A stretch of DNA of 64,000 nucleotides from Gordonia amarae NBRC 15530 (GCF_000241345.1 NZ_BAED01000020.1:248001-312000); one strand, 5' to 3'; counted from the first letter of the stretch, positions 7,618 through 16,851 are shown. The notes: generated by a model from the letters alone, not told the origin. Numbers and translations: made by a program.

Positions 7618-8232
7618 ATGGAGCGTAATGACAGACTGGCTGTCATGCAAGAAGCAGCAGGCAGCCGCCCCGGGCGACCACCCGAAGCGGATATCAGCCG
7701 CCGGGTCGACGCCGCGGTCCTCGGGTTGCTGGCCGCGGAGGGCTACCACGGCTTGTCGATCAGCGCGGTCGCCACCCGCGCGGGAGTACCCCGATCGACG
7801 CTGTACCGGCGCGGACACACCAAGGCGAGTCTCGCCGTCGACGCCATCACCTCGGTGGTCCCGCCGATCCCCGAACACACCGGCGGCGATCCGCTCGACG
7901 ACCTGACCCGGTCGGTGTCGGAGTTCCTGCTGGCCTTCGTCGCCGACGACCACTCGCCCGTCATCATGGAACTGCACGCACACGCCCTGCACGACGACCA
8001 ACTCGCCGAACTCGTCGCCGACTACCTGCGCCCGCGCGGGGCCCTCCTGGACCGCATGATCGGCCGCGCCATCGACGCCGGTGCCGTCGATGAATCCCTC
8101 GACGCCGGCATGGTCCGCGACCTCGTACTCGGCCCGATCATCTACCGCTGGCTGATGACCAAGGAGAAGGCGGACCCCGTCGTCATAGCAACGATCACCG
8201 CAGCATCGATCCGGGGGCTGGCATCGGGCTGA
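7618..8232 (+). CDS. TetR-family transcriptional regulator
   Basis: A protein of 204 residues. The N-terminal helix-turn-helix reads GLSISAVATRAGVPRSTLYR, the hallmark of TetR DNA-binding domains, preceded by the basic RPGRPPEADISRR. The C-terminal ligand domain ends with PIIYRWLMTKEKAD, as in the TetR_C_16-like group. ATG 7618 is the longest start; ATG 7645 would remove nine residues and leave the 19-bp dyad at 7628 as a classical upstream operator. Neither has a good ribosome site, so the message may be leaderless. The likely target is the divergent secreted propeller gene plus itself. Confidence 0.85.
   Translation: MERNDRLAVMQEAAGSRPGRPPEADISRRVDAAVLGLLAAEGYHGLSISAVATRAGVPRSTLYRRGHTKASLAVDAITSVVPPIPEHTGGDPLDDLTRSVSEFLLAFVADDHSPVIMELHAHALHDDQLAELVADYLRPRGALLDRMIGRAIDAGAVDESLDAGMVRDLVLGPIIYRWLMTKEKADPVVIATITAASIRGLASG
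7628..7646. promoter_or_regulatory. putative TetR operator dyad
   Basis: Perfect 7-bp arms ATGACAG and CTGTCAT around ACTGG, between the divergent propeller gene (start 7575) and the TetR gene. The size and symmetry suit a TetR dimer. It overlaps the first codons if the TetR gene starts at 7618, or abuts the start if it begins at 7645. Confidence 0.55.
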
Positions 8233-8236
8233 CGGG

Positions 8237-8578
8237 TCAGGCTTCGATGTGAGGACGGCGACGCACCGTGGTCCGGTAGATCACGCACCCGAACAGGGCG
8301 GTCTGAATGATCTCGTCCGCGATGTCGATGTAGCTGTCGACATCCAGTGGCTCACGGCGGGGGCCTCCGGCGACGAAGTTGTCGAGTGTCGGGCCGATGG
8401 TGCCGGCGTCGAGGCGGAACGTTTCGCCGCCGAGATCGGTGATGTCTGCCGCGGTCGCGCCGTCCCAGCTGTCGATGCGCGCCCAGTGCCGGATGCCGCA
8501 CCCTTCGACGGCTTCGATCAACAGGCGCGTGACAAATGTGTCCAGACCGGCGTCTTCCGGCCGGTGCGTGGCCCGCAC
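8237..8578 (-). CDS. hypothetical protein
   Basis: A frame of 113 codons with GTG start, convergent with the TetR gene (4 bases apart). The sequence is acidic and uncharged-hydrophobic mixed (FVTRLLIEAVEGCGIRHWAR, then DSYIDIADEIIQTALFGCVI), with no signal peptide or membrane span. Repeated I/V/L patterning and codon bias look like a real gene, and it fills a gap in otherwise packed sequence. I do not recognise the family; short proteins with 'GCGIRHWARID' style segments occur in actinobacterial accessory regions, but that is a recollection and not a match. Confidence 0.5.
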   Translation of the reverse strand: MRATHRPEDAGLDTFVTRLLIEAVEGCGIRHWARIDSWDGATAADITDLGGETFRLDAGTIGPTLDNFVAGGPRREPLDVDSYIDIADEIIQTALFGCVIYRTTVRRRPHIEA

Positions 8579-8618
8579 GGCATCAAGCGCCGAGCCCGAC
8601 GTGAATGTTCAGTTTAGT

Positions 8619-8653
8619 TGCGTGTTCAGAATTTCTGAACACGCAGTTATAGT
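8619..8653 (+). promoter_or_regulatory. palindromic operator and -10 of the AbiEi-type module
   Basis: Perfect 13-bp arms TGCGTGTTCAGAA and TTCTGAACACGCA around a single T (8619-8645). A TATAGT -10 hexamer (8648-8653) follows, 6 bases before the ATG at 8660, implying a leaderless mRNA. Further half sites GTTCAG (about 8608) and GTGAAC (8652) flank it. AbiEi antitoxins are known to repress their own promoters through inverted repeats. Confidence 0.7.
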
Positions 8654-8659
8654 GAACAC

Positions 8660-9688
8660 ATGCGGGAAGTGCTACCGGACGACCTGGCCGACGAGGTCCG
8701 GGGGTACCTCGATGACTTCGGTGTGTCGGTGGCCGAGGACGCACTGGATGACCTTCGAGCATCCGAGCGTCGCGCACTGACCTTCCGAATGCCGGATGGT
8801 GAGCGGGTCCCCATAGAAGGTCTGTACCAGCCGTCGTTCAAGACGGCCGACCTGCGACGCATCGAGCACGGAGCGGATGATCGCCTATTGCTGATCACCG
8901 ATTACGTTCACCCTCGAAGCGCTGAAGCGCTCCGCACCGCGGGAGTCTGGTATGTCGACGGACCGGGCAATGCCCACATCCGCTGGCCCGGCCTTTTCGT
9001 CGATGTGCAAGGACGGAAGCGGCCCGCAGGGGTAGGCGGCGCTCCCCGGACCCGGCATCGTTCGACAACTCTGTTCACCAGAAAGAAGTCTCAGGTCATC
9101 GCGGCGATCCTGGCGCGGCCCGATCTCCTTCGTGAACCGTTTCGCACAGTCGCCCACTGCTCGGGGACGTCGCTGGGATTGGTCAAGACGGTTATCGATG
9201 ACCTGGCAGGTATGGGATTTGTCGAGGACGGTTCCGGAGGCAGGCGACCGGGAGACCTCGATGCGCTTCTCGGGTTGTGGGCGCCCTCCTACGCCGCCCA
9301 GGTGCCGACACCTTTTGGCGGAGAAGGGACGGTCGCGCCGGTAGTCCCCGAAGGGATAGAACTGCTACTGAGCGGTGAGCAGGCCGTTCCCGAACTGATT
9401 GTCGACGGCCCGACCCTGACTGCGTATGTCGATACTGATGATCGAGAAGGATTGCCCACGGATCTCATTCGGGTGAACCGTTGGCGCCGTAGTGAGACAC
9501 CGAATATTCGGCTACGGCACAAATTCTGGCAAGATCTGCCGGGAATCCATGAGGGGGCGGCTCCCGCGCCGATCGTTTATGCCGACCTGATCGGCGCGAA
9601 CGAGGGGCGTCAACGGGAGGCCGCGGGGGAAGTGAGGGCTCGGTGGATCAGGTCGGTGGAGTCGACTATCGGGAGTATGCGGACGTAG
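8660..9688 (+). CDS. type IV toxin-antitoxin AbiEi-family antitoxin
   Basis: A protein of 342 residues. AbiEi proteins are winged-helix antitoxins that repress the operon and counter a nucleotidyltransferase toxin. Residues about 50-110 give a compact domain (LLLITDYVHPRSAEALR, then GVWYVDGPGNAHIRWPGLFV), as in the AbiEi family members that carry a 'DxxGN' segment. A winged helix follows (SQVIAAILARPDLL and GTSLGLVKTVIDDLAGMGFV at about 170-195), then a C-terminal domain with VPELIVDGPTLTAYV. The next gene starts 46 bases before this one ends, giving strong coupling. GC content is visibly lower than in neighbours, consistent with transfer. Confidence 0.72.
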   Translation: MREVLPDDLADEVRGYLDDFGVSVAEDALDDLRASERRALTFRMPDGERVPIEGLYQPSFKTADLRRIEHGADDRLLLITDYVHPRSAEALRTAGVWYVDGPGNAHIRWPGLFVDVQGRKRPAGVGGAPRTRHRSTTLFTRKKSQVIAAILARPDLLREPFRTVAHCSGTSLGLVKTVIDDLAGMGFVEDGSGGRRPGDLDALLGLWAPSYAAQVPTPFGGEGTVAPVVPEGIELLLSGEQAVPELIVDGPTLTAYVDTDDREGLPTDLIRVNRWRRSETPNIRLRHKFWQDLPGIHEGAAPAPIVYADLIGANEGRQREAAGEVRARWIRSVESTIGSMRT

Positions 9689-10467
9689 CGCGCGTCGTGG
9701 GGGCGATCGCGGAATGCGTCGAACCTGACCGCATCATGTTGGTCGGGGCACGTTGCCGGAACATTCTGCACGGCCGGGAATTCGGCAGCCCCGCAGTCCT
9801 CCGGCGCACAAGTGATACCGACCTGGCGATCGCCATAGAGGACTGGGCGGTATTCGATCGACTGCACGAGCGCTTCGGCACTGGAAGCTCCGCGTGGCAA
9901 CGCATGATGGTGTCCGGCATTCCAACGGACATCGTGCCGTTCGGTCCGATCGAGAGACCGCCGGGGTGGATCGGAAGGACCGCGGGGGACATAGAGCTCA
10001 ACGTGCATGGTTTCGCGGACGTATTCCGGGCGGCCGAGCAGCTGTACATCGACGAGAACTTGATGATCCGGCTGCCGACTCCATCGGGATACGCTGTCCT
10101 GAAGACGCATTCGTGGCTCGACCGGATTCGCAAGTTTGAGTACAAGGACGCGCCGGACCTTGCGCTATGCGTTCACTGGTATGCGAACCGAGTTGATCGC
10201 CTGTGGGGAGAGGCGTTCTGGGCCATGGAGGAACACAACTTCAATACGCACACTGCTGCTGCGGCCGTCTTGGGACGCGACATGGGGCAACTGCTGAGTC
10301 GCGATGAACTGATGCAGTTATGTTCGAGGCTGGGCTCGATGGACACTGGGCTACTTGCCAACCATTTCGACGTCGATGCTTCGGATTGGCCCGATGGTGC
10401 AGGGCGACTGGCGACGGTTGAGGCGCTGTTCGGTGAACTGGTTCGCTGTAAGGATTCCGCTCGATAG
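9643..10467 (+). CDS. nucleotidyltransferase toxin of the AbiEi-linked module
   Basis: A protein of 274 residues with a polymerase-beta-type nucleotidyltransferase fold. The motif GAR at 35-37 is followed by TSDTDLAI with D58 and D60 as the metal-binding pair, and a third acid in IPTDIVPFG (D96). The segment YAVLKTHSWLDRIRKFEYKD at about 145-164 is the lysine-containing helix seen in AbiEii-like and related toxins. AbiEii and MenT toxins transfer nucleotides to tRNA or other targets; the target here is unknown. GTG 9643 has GAGGG upstream and overlaps the antitoxin gene. It converges with nuoN, only 3 bases apart. Confidence 0.75.
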   Translation: MDQVGGVDYREYADVARVVGAIAECVEPDRIMLVGARCRNILHGREFGSPAVLRRTSDTDLAIAIEDWAVFDRLHERFGTGSSAWQRMMVSGIPTDIVPFGPIERPPGWIGRTAGDIELNVHGFADVFRAAEQLYIDENLMIRLPTPSGYAVLKTHSWLDRIRKFEYKDAPDLALCVHWYANRVDRLWGEAFWAMEEHNFNTHTAAAAVLGRDMGQLLSRDELMQLCSRLGSMDTGLLANHFDVDASDWPDGAGRLATVEALFGELVRCKDSAR

Positions 10468-10470
10468 ATG

Positions 10471-12138
10471 CTACGACAGGGTTGTGAACTCGGCTGCGCG
10501 TTCGGCGAGGTCGAGGAGGGGTTGGGGGAGGATGCCCAGGATGATGGTGACGGCGGTGCAGACGGCGATGCCGGCGGTGGTGAGGATGCTGGGGCGCACG
10601 ATGTGGGGCGGGTCGTCGGGTGGGTCGGTGAAGAACATCGCGATGATGATGCGGATGTAGAAGTAGGCGGCGATGGCGCTGGAGAGGACACCGATCACCA
10701 CGAGGACTCCGGCGCCGGAGCCGGCGGCTGCGGAGAAGACTGCGAACTTGGCGATGAAACCGCTCGTCAGCGGGATGCCGGCAAAGGCGAGCAGGAACAT
10801 CGAGAACATCGCCCCGACAAGGGGATAGCGTTTGCCCAGACCCGCCCACTGGGAGATGTCGGTGGCCTCACGGCCGGACAGGTGCGGGCCGACGGGGCGG
10901 TCGGGTTCGCGGACAACGGAAATGGTGGCGAACGCGCCGAGCGTCGAGAAGCCGTATACCGCAAGGTAGAACAGGGTGGCCGAGACGCCGTGCTCGTCGA
11001 GGGCGATCACGCCGAGCAACAGGAAGCCGGCGTGGGTGATGGACGAGTAGGCGAGCATGCGTTTGATGTCGGACTGGGTGACGGCCATGACGGCGCCGAC
11101 GAGCATCGTCGCGATCGCCACCACCCACAGGATGGGCTTCCAATCGTCGTGGATCCCACCGAAACCGAGATAGCAGACGCGGAGCAGACCGCCGAACGCG
11201 GCGACCTTGGTGGCCGCGGCCATGAAACCGGTGATCGGTGTCGGCGCACCCTGGTACACGTCGGGAACCCACGAATGGAACGGCACCGCACCCACTTTGA
11301 ACAGCAGGCCCACCGCGACGAGCGCGAAGCCGATCACCGCGAGCGAGCGGTCGTCGGACTCGATGACGGAGGCGTTGATCCCGGTCAGGTCCAGTGTTCC
11401 GGTGGCGCCGTAGGCGAACGCCGCACCGAACAGGAAGAACGCGGACGCGAACGCGCCCAGCAGGAAATACTTGAGCGCCGCCTCCTGCGAGATCAGCCGA
11501 CGCCGCCGGGCCAGCCCGCACAGCAGGTACAGCGGCAGCGACATCACCTCCAGCGCGACGAACATCGTCAGCAGGTCACCGCACGCGCCGAACAGCATCA
11601 TGCCGCCGACGGCGAACAGTGCCAGCGGGAACACCTCGGTGGTCACCCCGCCGGCTCGGGTCGCCTCGTATTCGGCGTCGCTGCCCGGCACCGACGCACC
11701 CGAGGGGGTGAACATGTCGGCGTCGGTGATGTCGCCCGGGCCACTGCCGCCAGGCCCCGAACCCGAAGCGGCACCCACCAATTCGGGCTGCCTGACCACT
11801 CGTTCGAGGCGGCGTTCACCCATGAACGCCACCGCCACCAGGGATACCAACAGCACCGTGCCCTGCAGGAACATCGCCGGACGGTCGAGCACGACGGCAC
11901 CCGCGACGGTGGTCACCCCGCCGGACTTGGCCGAGGCCACCGCGATGAGCGCCGCGAACGCCGCGACGATCGCCACCAGCGCCAGCGCGAGTTGCACCCG
12001 GAACCGTTGTGCGCGAGGAATCACCGCCTCCAGCAGGACGCCGACGACGGCGGCGCCCAGCACGATCAGCATCGGTGAGAGCGCCCCGTAGGCGATGCTC
12101 GGTGCCTCGTAGGAAACGCCTGAAGCACTGAAGTTCAT
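10471..12138 (-). CDS. nuoN: NADH-quinone oxidoreductase subunit N
   Basis: A protein of 555 residues, one of three antiporter-like proton-pumping subunits of complex I membrane arm. It has about 14 membrane segments. Typical marks are the broken-helix region MFVALEVMSLPLYLLCGLAR, FLLGAFASAFFLFGAAFAYG, KVGAVPFHSWVPDVYQGAPT with the channel lysine, and YSSITHAGFLLLG. A long Gly/Pro/Asp-rich cytoplasmic loop (GPGGSGPGDITDADMFTPSG, about residues 120-150) is characteristic of actinobacterial NuoN. It is the last gene of the operon; its ATG overlaps the nuoM stop (ATGA). No intrinsic terminator is visible before the convergent nucleotidyltransferase gene. Confidence 0.97.
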   Translation of the reverse strand: MNFSASGVSYEAPSIAYGALSPMLIVLGAAVVGVLLEAVIPRAQRFRVQLALALVAIVAAFAALIAVASAKSGGVTTVAGAVVLDRPAMFLQGTVLLVSLVAVAFMGERRLERVVRQPELVGAASGSGPGGSGPGDITDADMFTPSGASVPGSDAEYEATRAGGVTTEVFPLALFAVGGMMLFGACGDLLTMFVALEVMSLPLYLLCGLARRRRLISQEAALKYFLLGAFASAFFLFGAAFAYGATGTLDLTGINASVIESDDRSLAVIGFALVAVGLLFKVGAVPFHSWVPDVYQGAPTPITGFMAAATKVAAFGGLLRVCYLGFGGIHDDWKPILWVVAIATMLVGAVMAVTQSDIKRMLAYSSITHAGFLLLGVIALDEHGVSATLFYLAVYGFSTLGAFATISVVREPDRPVGPHLSGREATDISQWAGLGKRYPLVGAMFSMFLLAFAGIPLTSGFIAKFAVFSAAAGSGAGVLVVIGVLSSAIAAYFYIRIIIAMFFTDPPDDPPHIVRPSILTTAGIAVCTAVTIILGILPQPLLDLAERAAEFTTLS

Positions 12139-13832
12139 CGCTCGCCTCCCGGCTCGGTCATGGTCACGGTGTGCTGGACGGCCGGTGTGACGGCGTCGAG
12201 GACCGGTTTCGGGTAGATCCCGAGACCCACGAGGGCGATCAGCATCGGCACGATCACGATCTTCTCCAGCGGCAGCATGTCCCGCATGGTCCGGGACGGA
12301 TCACGTTGTGTGCCCGGCCCTTCCCGGGCAGGGACGTTCGGTGTCCGCACCGGCCCGCCCATCATCCGCTGATAGGTCCACAGGATGTAGATCGCCGCCA
12401 GTACCAACGCGGCGGTCGCCGCGACTGCCGCGATCGGGAACCGCTGGTAGGTGCCGATGAGCACCAGGAATTCGCTGATGAATGGTGCCAGACCCGGCAG
12501 CGACAGTGTCGCGAGCCCGGCGACTAGGAACGTTCCCGCCAGGACCGGCGCCACTTTCTGTACGCCGCCGAAGTCGGCGATCAACCGGCTGCCGCGCCGC
12601 GACACCAGGAACCCGGCGATCAGGAACAGTGCGGCGGTCGAGATCCCGTGATTGACCATGTACAGGGTGGCGCCCGCCTGCGACTGCGAGGTCATCGCGA
12701 AAATCCCCAGAATGATGAACCCGAAGTGGGAGATCGACGTGTAGGAGATCAGCCGCATCACGTCGGTCTGCCCGATCGCCAGGATCGCGCCGTAGATGAT
12801 GCCGACCACCGCCAGCGCCGCGATGACGGGTGCGAAGTACGATGCCGCGTCGGGGAACAGTTGCAGGCAGAACCGCAGCATCGCAAAGGTTCCCACCTTG
12901 TCGACGATCGCCATCATCAGCACCGCGCTCGCCGGGGTGGCGGCGACCGCCGCGTCGGGCAGCCACGTGTGGAACGGCCACAGCGGCGCCTTCACGGCGA
13001 ACGCGAACATGAACCCGAGGAACAGGACCTTGAGCAGGCCGGACCCGGCATCGAGTTGCCCGGCCGCGGCGGCCTCGGCGACGGCGGGCAGATTGAAGGT
13101 GCCGCCGACGTCGGAGCGGGCGGTGACCATGTACAGCCCGACGACCGCGGCCAGCATGATCAACCCGCCGAACAGGTTGTACAGCAGGAACTTCAGTGCC
13201 GCCGCCGACCGGTTCGCGGTGACTCCGAAGCCGCCGATGAGGAAGTACATCGGGATGAGCATGGCCTCGAAGAAGATGTAGAACAACAGAATGTCCAGGG
13301 CCACAAAGCTCATCAGGACCATCGCCTCGACGGCCAGGATCAGCGCCACATACGTCTGTACACCGCCGATCCGAGAGGTCACCCCTTCGCCGGTTGAGGT
13401 GTGAGGAGCGTTAGCGACGAGCCTCGAAACCTCGTGAGATGACATCTCTGTCTCACCGGGTTTCGAGGCTCCTCGCCTAGCGGATCGTCGCACCTCAACC
13501 GGCGAAGGGGAATCAGCGTCATTCCAGGTGGCGAGCAGGAGCAGGGGGAGCAGGGCGGCGGTGAGCAGGACCATCACCAGGCCGATACCGTCGAGACCGA
13601 GGTCGTAACCGGCGCCGAATGTGGGTATCCAGCTGTGACTTTCGGTGAACTGATAACGCGGCGCCGACGACGAGGTGTCGAAGGCGGCGGCCAGTCCGCC
13701 CGCGATGCCGAGGGTGATCATCGCCGCGGCCATGCCCACCCATTTGGCGGTTTCGGCGCGCGACGAGGGGATCGCCACGACACCGGCGGCGGCGACCGCG
13801 GGAACGAGCCAGAGAACAGTGAGCCAGCCCAT
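12135..13832 (-). CDS. nuoM: NADH-quinone oxidoreductase subunit M carrying an in-frame palindrome insertion
   Basis: A protein of 565 residues, antiporter-like subunit of complex I. Core signatures are present: FYIFFEAMLIPMYFLIGGFG, the PLWPFHTWLPDAAVAATPAS segment with its conserved lysine just before it, and SYTSISHFGFIILGIFA. Residues about 108-151 do not belong to NuoM: VEVRRSARRGASKPGET and on to APHTSTGEG, encoded by the palindrome at 13382-13510. They fall between ATWNDADSPS and SRIGGVQTYVALILA, in a loop between membrane segments, so activity may be kept. ATG 13832 forms a TGATG junction with nuoL; GTG codons 3 and 6 bases upstream are possible alternatives. Confidence 0.95.
   Translation of the reverse strand: MGWLTVLWLVPAVAAAGVVAIPSSRAETAKWVGMAAAMITLGIAGGLAAAFDTSSSAPRYQFTESHSWIPTFGAGYDLGLDGIGLVMVLLTAALLPLLLLATWNDADSPSPVEVRRSARRGASKPGETEMSSHEVSRLVANAPHTSTGEGVTSRIGGVQTYVALILAVEAMVLMSFVALDILLFYIFFEAMLIPMYFLIGGFGVTANRSAAALKFLLYNLFGGLIMLAAVVGLYMVTARSDVGGTFNLPAVAEAAAAGQLDAGSGLLKVLFLGFMFAFAVKAPLWPFHTWLPDAAVAATPASAVLMMAIVDKVGTFAMLRFCLQLFPDAASYFAPVIAALAVVGIIYGAILAIGQTDVMRLISYTSISHFGFIILGIFAMTSQSQAGATLYMVNHGISTAALFLIAGFLVSRRGSRLIADFGGVQKVAPVLAGTFLVAGLATLSLPGLAPFISEFLVLIGTYQRFPIAAVAATAALVLAAIYILWTYQRMMGGPVRTPNVPAREGPGTQRDPSRTMRDMLPLEKIVIVPMLIALVGLGIYPKPVLDAVTPAVQHTVTMTEPGGER
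13382..13510. repeat. long palindromic repeat, full copy inside nuoM
   Basis: A 129-bp palindrome with perfect 20-bp ends (ccccttcgccggttgaggtg and its complement cacctcaaccggcgaagggg). It is 43 codons long and stays in frame with nuoM. The inner part carries the gcctcgaaac / gtttcgaggc arms seen in the other copies at 40601-40719, 57313-57485 and 60880-60998. No stop occurs in the nuoM frame. Confidence 0.93.
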
Positions 13833-15724
13833 CACCACACCACCGCCAAGGTTGTCGCGAGAACGATTGCCGCACCGGCAAACGTGGAGAGCGCATACGA
13901 TCTGACGAACCCGTTCTGCCAGCCCCGGATATGTTGCGACAGCGCGCCGATGCCGCGCCCGGCCGATTCGGTGGAGGCGTCGATGCCGCCTTCCTCGACC
14001 CCCACCAGTGCGGCGGTGAGCTGCTGCCCGGGCCGCATCAGCAGGTTCTCATTGAGAGCGTCGCCGTACAGGTCGCGGCGGGCGGCGATCGTCAGCGGCG
14101 ACACGTCCTCCGGTGCCACCACCGGTACCTCGCCGGAGCACTGCCGCCACGCGATGCCCACGCCCACGGCCACCACCGCCAGCACGATCAGCGTCATCGA
14201 CCACACCGGGATGGCGAGCTCGCTGTGGTGTTCGCCGACAACGGGTTCGAGCCAGCCGGGCAGGCCGTCGCCGAACACCAGCAGGCCGCCGGCTGCGACC
14301 GAGCCGATACCCAGGATGATCATCGGCCACGTCATGGAACCGGGCGATTCGTGGGGGTGCGCCTCCGTGGCCCAGCGCCTGGGCCCGAAGAAGGTGAGGA
14401 GCATGACGCGGGTCATGTAGTAGGCGGTGATCCCGGCACCGAGCAGTGTCGCCGAACCGAGAATCATTCCCCGCACCCCGCCTTCGGCGAACGCGGCCTC
14501 GATGATGTGGTCCTTGGAGAAGAACCCGGCGAACGGTGGCACCCCGATGATCGCCAGATAGCCGACGCCGAAGGTGACGAAGGTGATCGGCATGACGGTC
14601 CGCAGCCCGCCGTAGCGCCGCATGTCGGTCTCGTCGTTCATCCCGTGCATCACCGACCCGGCCCCCAGGAACAGCCCGGCCTTGAAGAAGCCGTGCGTCA
14701 GCAGGTGCATGATCGCGAATGCGTAGCCGGCGGGCCCGAGTCCGGCGGCCAGCACCATGTACCCGATCTGGCTCATCGTCGACGCCGCGAGGGCCTTCTT
14801 GATGTCGTCCTTGGCGCAGCCGATGATCGCGCCGAACAGCAGCGTCACCGCACCGACCACCACGACACCGGTCTGCGCGGCCGGGGCGAGCTCGAAGATC
14901 GGTCCGGAGCGGGTGATCAGGTACACGCCGGCGGTGACCATGGTGGCGGCGTGGATGAGCGCCGACACCGGGGTGGGACCTTCCATCGCATCGCCGAGCC
15001 ACGACTGTAGCGGCACCTGCGCCGACTTGCCGCAGGCGGCCAGCAGCAGCATGAAACCCATCCCGGTGAGCACACCGTCGCCTGCGTCGGGAGCGCCGTC
15101 GAAGACCGCGGTGAACGACACCGACCCGAACGCGTTGAACATCAACATGAGTGCGACGGCCAGCCCGATGTCGCCGACCCGGTTGACCACGAACGCCTTC
15201 TTGGCGGCAGTGGCCGCCGACGGCTTGTGCTGCCAGAACCCGATCAGCAGATACGACGCCAGACCCACACCCTCCCAGCCGAGATACAGGCCGAGATAGT
15301 TGTCGGCGAGCACCAGGATCAGCATCGCCGCCAGGAACAGGTTCAGATAGGCGAAGAACCGTCGCCGATCGGGATCGTGCTCCATGTAGCCGATCGAATA
15401 GACGTGGATCAGGGTGCCCACACCGGTGATCAGGAGGACGAAACACACCGACAGCTGGTCGAGTTGCAGACCGAAGTCGACGTCGAGCTCGGTGACCGGC
15501 ACCCAGCTGAACAGCACGTCGTGCACGCCTCGGCGGTCGGCGTCGCGGCCCACCATGCCGGTGAACATGAGCAGGCACAACACGAACGACGCCCCGGCGA
15601 GGACGGTCGCGAGCAGGTGGCCCCACGGGTCGGTGCGTCGGCCGCCGAGCAGCAGGATGGCCGCGCCGGCCAGTGGCAGGCAGAAGATCAACCAGAGCAG
15701 GTTCGCGGTCGCCGTGGCACCCAT
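13832..15724 (-). CDS. nuoL: NADH-quinone oxidoreductase subunit L
   Basis: A protein of 630 residues, the distal antiporter-like subunit with the long lateral helix. Marks include [20 protein letters not shown], the [20 protein letters not shown] segment, [20 protein letters not shown] with the channel lysine, [20 protein letters not shown] and [21 protein letters not shown] start at ATG 15724 because AAGGAGG lies 9 bases upstream; GTG 15730 would be only 3 bases from it. The stop overlaps the nuoM start by one base. This is the only nuo gene after nuoA-nuoB preceded by a real gap (42 bases after nuoK) and its own strong ribosome site. Confidence 0.97.
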   Translation of the reverse strand: MGATATANLLWLIFCLPLAGAAILLLGGRRTDPWGHLLATVLAGASFVLCLLMFTGMVGRDADRRGVHDVLFSWVPVTELDVDFGLQLDQLSVCFVLLITGVGTLIHVYSIGYMEHDPDRRRFFAYLNLFLAAMLILVLADNYLGLYLGWEGVGLASYLLIGFWQHKPSAATAAKKAFVVNRVGDIGLAVALMLMFNAFGSVSFTAVFDGAPDAGDGVLTGMGFMLLLAACGKSAQVPLQSWLGDAMEGPTPVSALIHAATMVTAGVYLITRSGPIFELAPAAQTGVVVVGAVTLLFGAIIGCAKDDIKKALAASTMSQIGYMVLAAGLGPAGYAFAIMHLLTHGFFKAGLFLGAGSVMHGMNDETDMRRYGGLRTVMPITFVTFGVGYLAIIGVPPFAGFFSKDHIIEAAFAEGGVRGMILGSATLLGAGITAYYMTRVMLLTFFGPRRWATEAHPHESPGSMTWPMIILGIGSVAAGGLLVFGDGLPGWLEPVVGEHHSELAIPVWSMTLIVLAVVAVGVGIAWRQCSGEVPVVAPEDVSPLTIAARRDLYGDALNENLLMRPGQQLTAALVGVEEGGIDASTESAGRGIGALSQHIRGWQNGFVRSYALSTFAGAAIVLATTLAVVW

Positions 15725-15766
15725 CGGCACTTACCTCCTTGCGGCAGAGCAGATCCAGCGTGAGAG

Positions 15767-16066
15767 CTAGCGGGACAACAGATCCGCGTCGTCGACGGAT
15801 GCCGACCGGCGCGACCGGAAGATCGTCATGATGATCGCCAGGCCGACGACGACTTCGGCGGCGGCCACCACCATCGTGAAGAACGCGATAACCTGACCGT
15901 TGGTGCTGTGCTGCATGCGGGCGAACGTCACGAACGCCAGATTGGCGGCGTTCAGCATCAGCTCCACACACATGAACACGACGATCGCATTGCGCCGCAC
16001 CAGCACCCCGGCCGCGCCGATCGAGAACAGGATGACGCTCAGGTACAGGTAGTTCTCGGGATTCAT
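15767..16066 (-). CDS. nuoK: NADH-quinone oxidoreductase subunit K
   Basis: A protein of 99 residues with three membrane segments, the normal length for NuoK. The two buried glutamates needed for proton transfer are in the expected places: [17 protein letters not shown] and [18 protein letters not shown]. The ATG at 16066 overlaps the nuoJ stop by 4 bases (ATGA). Confidence 0.97.
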   Translation of the reverse strand: MNPENYLYLSVILFSIGAAGVLVRRNAIVVFMCVELMLNAANLAFVTFARMQHSTNGQVIAFFTMVVAAAEVVVGLAIIMTIFRSRRSASVDDADLLSR

Positions 16067-16851
16067 GAGTGCACCTGCTCCGGTCGTGTGCCGGCGGTGT
16101 CGACCTTCTTGGTGATCACATGGCCGGGCACGGACAGCTTGGCGAGGGTGCCGTCGGGAAGTCTGGCCGGGGTGTCGGCGGCGTTGTGCCGCGCGTACAC
16201 ACCGGGATTGGGCAGGGGAGTGCTGTTGCCGCCGCGCCGGAACCGCTCGATCGACACCTCGCGCTGAGTGCGTTTGGGCCCGAACCGTTCCCGGTGCGCG
16301 AGTACCACCGCGCCGAGGGTGGCGGTGATCAGCAGCGCGCCCGTCAGCTCGAACGCCCACAGGTATTCGACGAAGATCAGCCGCGCGATCTCCTCCACCG
16401 ACCCGACGCCCGACGCGGCGATCGGGACGGGTTCGGTGCCGGCCGTCGCCACCACGGTCGCGTTCGCAATACCCGCGCACAGCAGCGTGGCGAACCCCGC
16501 GGCGATGAGCACGGCAGCGGTTCGCTGCCCGCGCAACGTCTCTCGCAGCGAATCGGAGGAGTCGACACCGATCAGCATGAGCACGAACAGGAACAGCATC
16601 ATCACCGCACCCGTGTACACCACCACCTGCACCACACCCAGGAACAACGCCCCCTGCGCCACATAGAACACGGCGAGCACGATCATGGTGGTGGCCAGGA
16701 AGATCGCCGAATACACGGCCTTGGTGGCGGCTACCACGCCGAGTGCACCGAGGACGGCGACGGTGCCGAGCACCCAGAACTGCACGGCCTCACCGGTCGA
16801 CGTCCGTTCCGCGGCGAGGGCGAGCAACCCCGCGTGATCTGCCGGGGTCAT
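16063..16851 (-). CDS. nuoJ: NADH-quinone oxidoreductase subunit J
   Basis: A protein of 262 residues with five membrane segments in the first 190 residues. The conserved [20 protein letters not shown] helix, which forms the pi-bulge region near the quinone-coupling site, is clear. A hydrophilic C-terminal tail of about 70 residues ([20 protein letters not shown] on) is longer than in E. coli and is usual in actinobacteria. ATG 16851 overlaps the nuoI stop. Confidence 0.96.
   Translation of the reverse strand: MTPADHAGLLALAAERTSTGEAVQFWVLGTVAVLGALGVVAATKAVYSAIFLATTMIVLAVFYVAQGALFLGVVQVVVYTGAVMMLFLFVLMLIGVDSSDSLRETLRGQRTAAVLIAAGFATLLCAGIANATVVATAGTEPVPIAASGVGSVEEIARLIFVEYLWAFELTGALLITATLGAVVLAHRERFGPKRTQREVSIERFRRGGNSTPLPNPGVYARHNAADTPARLPDGTLAKLSVPGHVITKKVDTAGTRPEQVHS

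Noticed and set aside
10468-12078. Long plus-strand frame of 536 codons over nuoN
   Set aside because: It is the antisense shadow of nuoN in very GC-rich sequence: Arg/Gly/His-rich, no domain, while the minus frame is a clear NuoN.
13382-13510. Insertion sequence or transposon in nuoM
   Set aside because: No transposase frame, no target-site duplication visible and only 129 bp; it is a non-autonomous palindrome. No RAYT-type transposase is present in the window.
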